NCBI GenBank assembly: GCA_019747165.1
Contig: JAIERC010000193.1
Coordinates: forward strand, 1 to 7,550
Length of the DNA stretch: 7,550 nucleotides
From: Sphingomonas sp.
Lineage (GTDB): Bacteria > Pseudomonadota > Alphaproteobacteria > Sphingomonadales > Sphingomonadaceae
Direction: 5' to 3'
Both the position numbers and the translations under genes were made by a program. Under the pieces are notes generated by a model, which was not told the DNA's origin, did no database searches, and saw only the letters and a list, made by a program, of their open reading frames with translations. Below, piece by piece: positions 5,697 through 7,550 of the stretch. Every line of letters begins with the position of its first letter. Position 1 is the first letter of the stretch.

Positions 5697-6239
5697 CTAT
5701 TTGCCGAGCCGCTCGATCTTTTCCTGCAACCGGTTGAGCTCTGCCTTCAGCGTGGCGATTTCCTCATCCTTGCTGGCGGCATGATCGGTCTTGCTCTCCG
5801 GCTTGAAGGCAGCGGTTGCTGCTTCAAACATCGCGATGTTGCGCTTCGCAATTTCAGCAAAAGGGGAATGCGCAAACGCCCCCTCAACGGCTGATTTGAA
5901 CTGCGCCTGATTGCGACGGAAACCGTCCATCGATGCTTCGAGATAGCCCGGCACCATTGCCTGCATCGAATCCCCGTACATCGAGATTAGCTGGCGCAGG
6001 AAATTCACTGGCAGCATGGTCTGCCCGCGCGATTCTTCTTCCATGATAATTTGGGTCAGCACATTATGGGTAATGTCTTCGTCGGTCTTGGCATCGACAA
6101 CCTTGAAGTCGCGGCCTTCGCGCGTCATCCCAGCGAGATGCTCGAGCGTGATGTAAGACGAAGTCTCGGTATTATAGAGTCGCCGGTTGGCGTATTTTTT
6201 GATGATGACGACGCCATCATCCGGTGCGGTCTTTTTCAT
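5697..6239 (-). CDS. phaR: Polyhydroxyalkanoate synthesis repressor PhaR
   Basis: PhaR is a cytoplasmic DNA-binding regulator that in studied bacteria represses phasin and PHA genes and is released by binding PHA granules. The 180-residue protein has the hallmark N-terminal PHB/PHA accumulation domain, VIIKKYANRRLYNTETSSYI (11-30) and the following TLEHLAGMTREG (31-42), then a second conserved block with MLPVNFLRQLISMYGD (75-90). The C-terminus (157-180) is an ideal short coiled coil, with I161, L164, L168, L171, I175 and L178 at alternating 3/4 spacing, suited to oligomerisation. The ribosome-binding site GGGGGA (complement of 6246-6251) is six bases from the start. It is divergent from a PHA-synthase-like gene, which supports the assignment. 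Its own promoter must lie within that gene's 5' coding end. Confidence 0.96.
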   Translation of the reverse strand: MKKTAPDDGVVIIKKYANRRLYNTETSSYITLEHLAGMTREGRDFKVVDAKTDEDITHNVLTQIIMEEESRGQTMLPVNFLRQLISMYGDSMQAMVPGYLEASMDGFRRNQAQFKSAVEGAFAHSPFAEIAKRNIAMFEAATAAFKPESKTDHAASKDEEIATLKAELNRLQEKIERLGK

Positions 6240-6240
6240 G

Positions 6241-6245
6241 GGAGG
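6241..6245 (+). promoter_or_regulatory. Ribosome-binding site supporting a GTG start for the PhaC-like gene
   Basis: GGAGG lies ten bases before GTG 6256. The in-frame ATG at 6238 has no upstream site and would overlap the phaR start codon. The later ATG at 6331 lacks a site and would remove the PRPLPLFLEML segment, which I believe belongs to the family N-terminus. Confidence 0.6.
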
Positions 6246-6255
6246 TCCCCCGAGG

Positions 6256-7362
6256 GTGCGTAACAGCCCTGTAACACCGTTCCATGCCGCGCCGCAACAC
6301 GGCCCGCGCCCCTTGCCCTTATTCCTTGAAATGCTCCGTCAGGAAACGGCGGAATCATCCGATCGTCAACGCGCCGCCCTGACTGGGCTGGCGGCCTATC
6401 AAGCTGCCGATCGGGGGGCGAGCCGGCGGCTGGGTCGCATAAAACATCGCCGCGGGCGGGCGCGCCTGCGCGATTATGGCGGCGACGGGTCGCCTGTCGT
6501 CATCATCCCTTCGCTGATCAACCCGCCCTTCATCCTCGATTTAACGCGTCAGCAATCCCTGCTGCGCTGGTTGGCGAGCCGGGGACACAGAACATTCCTG
6601 CTCGATTGGGGCGCGCCTGACGCGGCGGCACGAACCATGGACATCGGCGATCATGTCACGCAGTTGTTGCTGCCGCTGATCAGGAAACTGGGACAGCCCC
6701 CCATCCTGATTGGCTATTGCCTGGGCGGGACGATTGCGGCGGCAGCCGCTTGCCTTACCCCAGTGGCCGGGCTCGCGATGATTGCGGCTCCCTGGCATTT
6801 TGATGGTTTTGATGCTGCCGCGCGCGCGCGCATTGCCGCTTTATGGACGAGCACAAAATCGGCTTGCGATACCATGGGCCTGGTCCCGATGGAGGTGCTG
6901 CAGGCAGGCTTCTGGCAGCTTGATCCAGCGCGCACGATTGCCAAGTATGAATCCTTTGCGGCAATGCCCCCGGGAAGCCCCGCCGCGCGTAGCTTTATCG
7001 CGCTGGAAGATTGGGCCAATGCCGGTGCACCGTTAACCTATGCTGCTGGTGCGCAAATGTTCGAGGCGCTCTTCGCCGGCAATGTGACCGGCACCCGCAA
7101 CTGGACGGTTGGCGGCAGCCTGATTGACCCAGATGCTTTGGTCTGCCCAACGATCGATTTCGTCTCGCTTCATGATCGAATTGTACCGGCCGCCAGCGCC
7201 ATTGGTTTTACCGATCAACGCAAATTGGCGGCAGGGCATGTCGGCATGATCGTCGGCAGCCGTGCGCGCCTGGAATTATGGGAACCGCTTGACGACTGGA
7301 TTAGCCAGGTGCTGGGGGCTAGAGAAGCAACACCTCTTTCAGCAGCCGGGAACCCGCCATGA
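6256..7362 (+). CDS. Short PHA-synthase-like alpha/beta hydrolase (Cys nucleophile)
   Basis: From GTG 6256 the protein is 368 residues with an alpha/beta-hydrolase fold. The nucleophile elbow reads IGYCLGG, with Cys at 155 instead of the Ser of lipases; the G-x-C-x-G form is typical of PHA synthases, which polymerise hydroxyacyl-CoA. The rest of the triad is visible as D307 in SLHDRIVP and H328 in AAGHVGM. Other family marks are VVIIPSLINPPFILDL near 78-93 and FLLDWGAP. Class I synthases are nearly 600 residues with a PhaC_N domain, which is missing, so the closest match is a class III PhaC-like protein; no phaE is in the window. Neighbours phaR and an overlapping thiolase gene support a PHA role. 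It could instead be a depolymerase or another acyltransferase. Start choice is moderate: ATG 6331 would give 343 residues. Confidence 0.82.
   Translation: MRNSPVTPFHAAPQHGPRPLPLFLEMLRQETAESSDRQRAALTGLAAYQAADRGASRRLGRIKHRRGRARLRDYGGDGSPVVIIPSLINPPFILDLTRQQSLLRWLASRGHRTFLLDWGAPDAAARTMDIGDHVTQLLLPLIRKLGQPPILIGYCLGGTIAAAAACLTPVAGLAMIAAPWHFDGFDAAARARIAALWTSTKSACDTMGLVPMEVLQAGFWQLDPARTIAKYESFAAMPPGSPAARSFIALEDWANAGAPLTYAAGAQMFEALFAGNVTGTRNWTVGGSLIDPDALVCPTIDFVSLHDRIVPAASAIGFTDQRKLAAGHVGMIVGSRARLELWEPLDDWISQVLGAREATPLSAAGNPP
6260..6276. repeat. Direct repeat GTAACA with 11-bp period at the phaR/phaC-like divergence
   Basis: GTAACA occurs at 6260-6265 and again at 6271-6276, one helical turn apart, just inside the 5' end of the PhaC-like gene and upstream of phaR. 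It could be a pair of half-sites for a regulator, PhaR itself being the obvious candidate, or chance. I know of no match to a published PhaR operator. Confidence 0.35.
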
Positions 7363-7550
7363 CCGACATCGTCATCACCGCCGCGAAGCGCACACCCGTT
7401 GGCAGCTTCCTCGGCGCCTTTGCATCGACGCCAGCGCACGAACTTGGCCGCATCGCGATCGAAGCGGCGATGGCGCAGGCAGGCATTACCGGTGATGACG
7501 TGTCCGAAGTCATTCTTGGTCAGGTATTGACGGCAGCCCAGGGCCAAAAC
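7359..7550 (+). CDS. phaA: Acetyl-CoA acetyltransferase (thiolase), 5' part, runs off window
   Basis: The first 64 residues of a biosynthetic thiolase are present: MTDIVITAAKRTPVGSFLGA, then the HELGRIAIEAAMAQAGI helix and the VILGQVLTAAQGQN strand-turn that precedes the family's active-site region. Thiolases of this family condense two acetyl-CoA into acetoacetyl-CoA, the first step of short-chain PHA synthesis. The catalytic Cys lies beyond the window edge. The ATG at 7359 overlaps the TGA of the upstream gene as ATGA, which implies translational coupling, and the local ribosome-binding site (GGGAA) is weak. The family is certain. The symbol is a context-based choice, since a degradative atoB-like paralogue would look the same at this end. 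Confidence 0.93.
   Translation, partial: MTDIVITAAKRTPVGSFLGAFASTPAHELGRIAIEAAMAQAGITGDDVSEVILGQVLTAAQGQN

Noticed and set aside
6819..6832. Alternating CG run that might form Z-DNA
   Set aside because: It sits in codons for Ala and Arg of the PhaC-like protein and is ordinary for this base composition.

Overview
The window is chromosomal DNA from a GC-rich alphaproteobacterium, most likely of the order Sphingomonadales. The signs are an 83-residue ATP synthase epsilon subunit without the C-terminal helical domain (as I recall it in sphingomonads), a GC-rich third codon position, and the protein flavour of the PhaR, CpaF and short PhaC-like genes. Genus cannot be fixed from the sequence alone.

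Layout. (1) 1-843: end of the F1Fo ATP synthase operon, the 3' part of atpD followed by a perfect 12-bp hairpin and a short atpC. (2) 844-1302: a 459-base stretch without a convincing gene. It holds a 17-bp perfect inverted repeat (1025-1041 and 1217-1233) enclosing at least two further stem-loops, plus a coding-like fragment at 905-1057. (3) 1303-4060: a complete cpaF-type secretion ATPase gene, overlapped by a gene for an exported two-DTG aspartyl protease with a C-terminal PDZ-like domain; no other pilus (tad/cpa) gene is next to them. (4) 4071-4256, minus strand: a 61-residue two-helix membrane protein. It is divergent from (5) 4315-5693, a two-gene unit encoding a signal-peptide-bearing SAM methyltransferase-like protein and an unrecognised integral membrane protein. 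(6) 5697-7550: a polyhydroxyalkanoate (PHA) locus. phaR (regulator, minus strand) is divergent from a short Cys-nucleophile PHA-synthase-like alpha/beta hydrolase, which overlaps by 4 bases the start of an acetyl-CoA acetyltransferase gene running off the window.

How the genes fit together. The PHA genes form a coherent pathway: thiolase makes acetoacetyl-CoA, the PhaC-like enzyme is the candidate polymerase, and PhaR senses or represses. The 5' ends of phaR and the phaC-like gene are only 16 bases apart, with a ribosome-binding site for each strand packed into that gap. The cpaF-protease pair is probably co-transcribed and may be a functional pair, but this is inference. Genes are tightly packed (convergent gaps of 3 and 10 bases), so the structured 459-base gap before cpaF stands out as the least explained part of the window. 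I see no CRISPR array, tRNA, rRNA, transposase or prophage gene.
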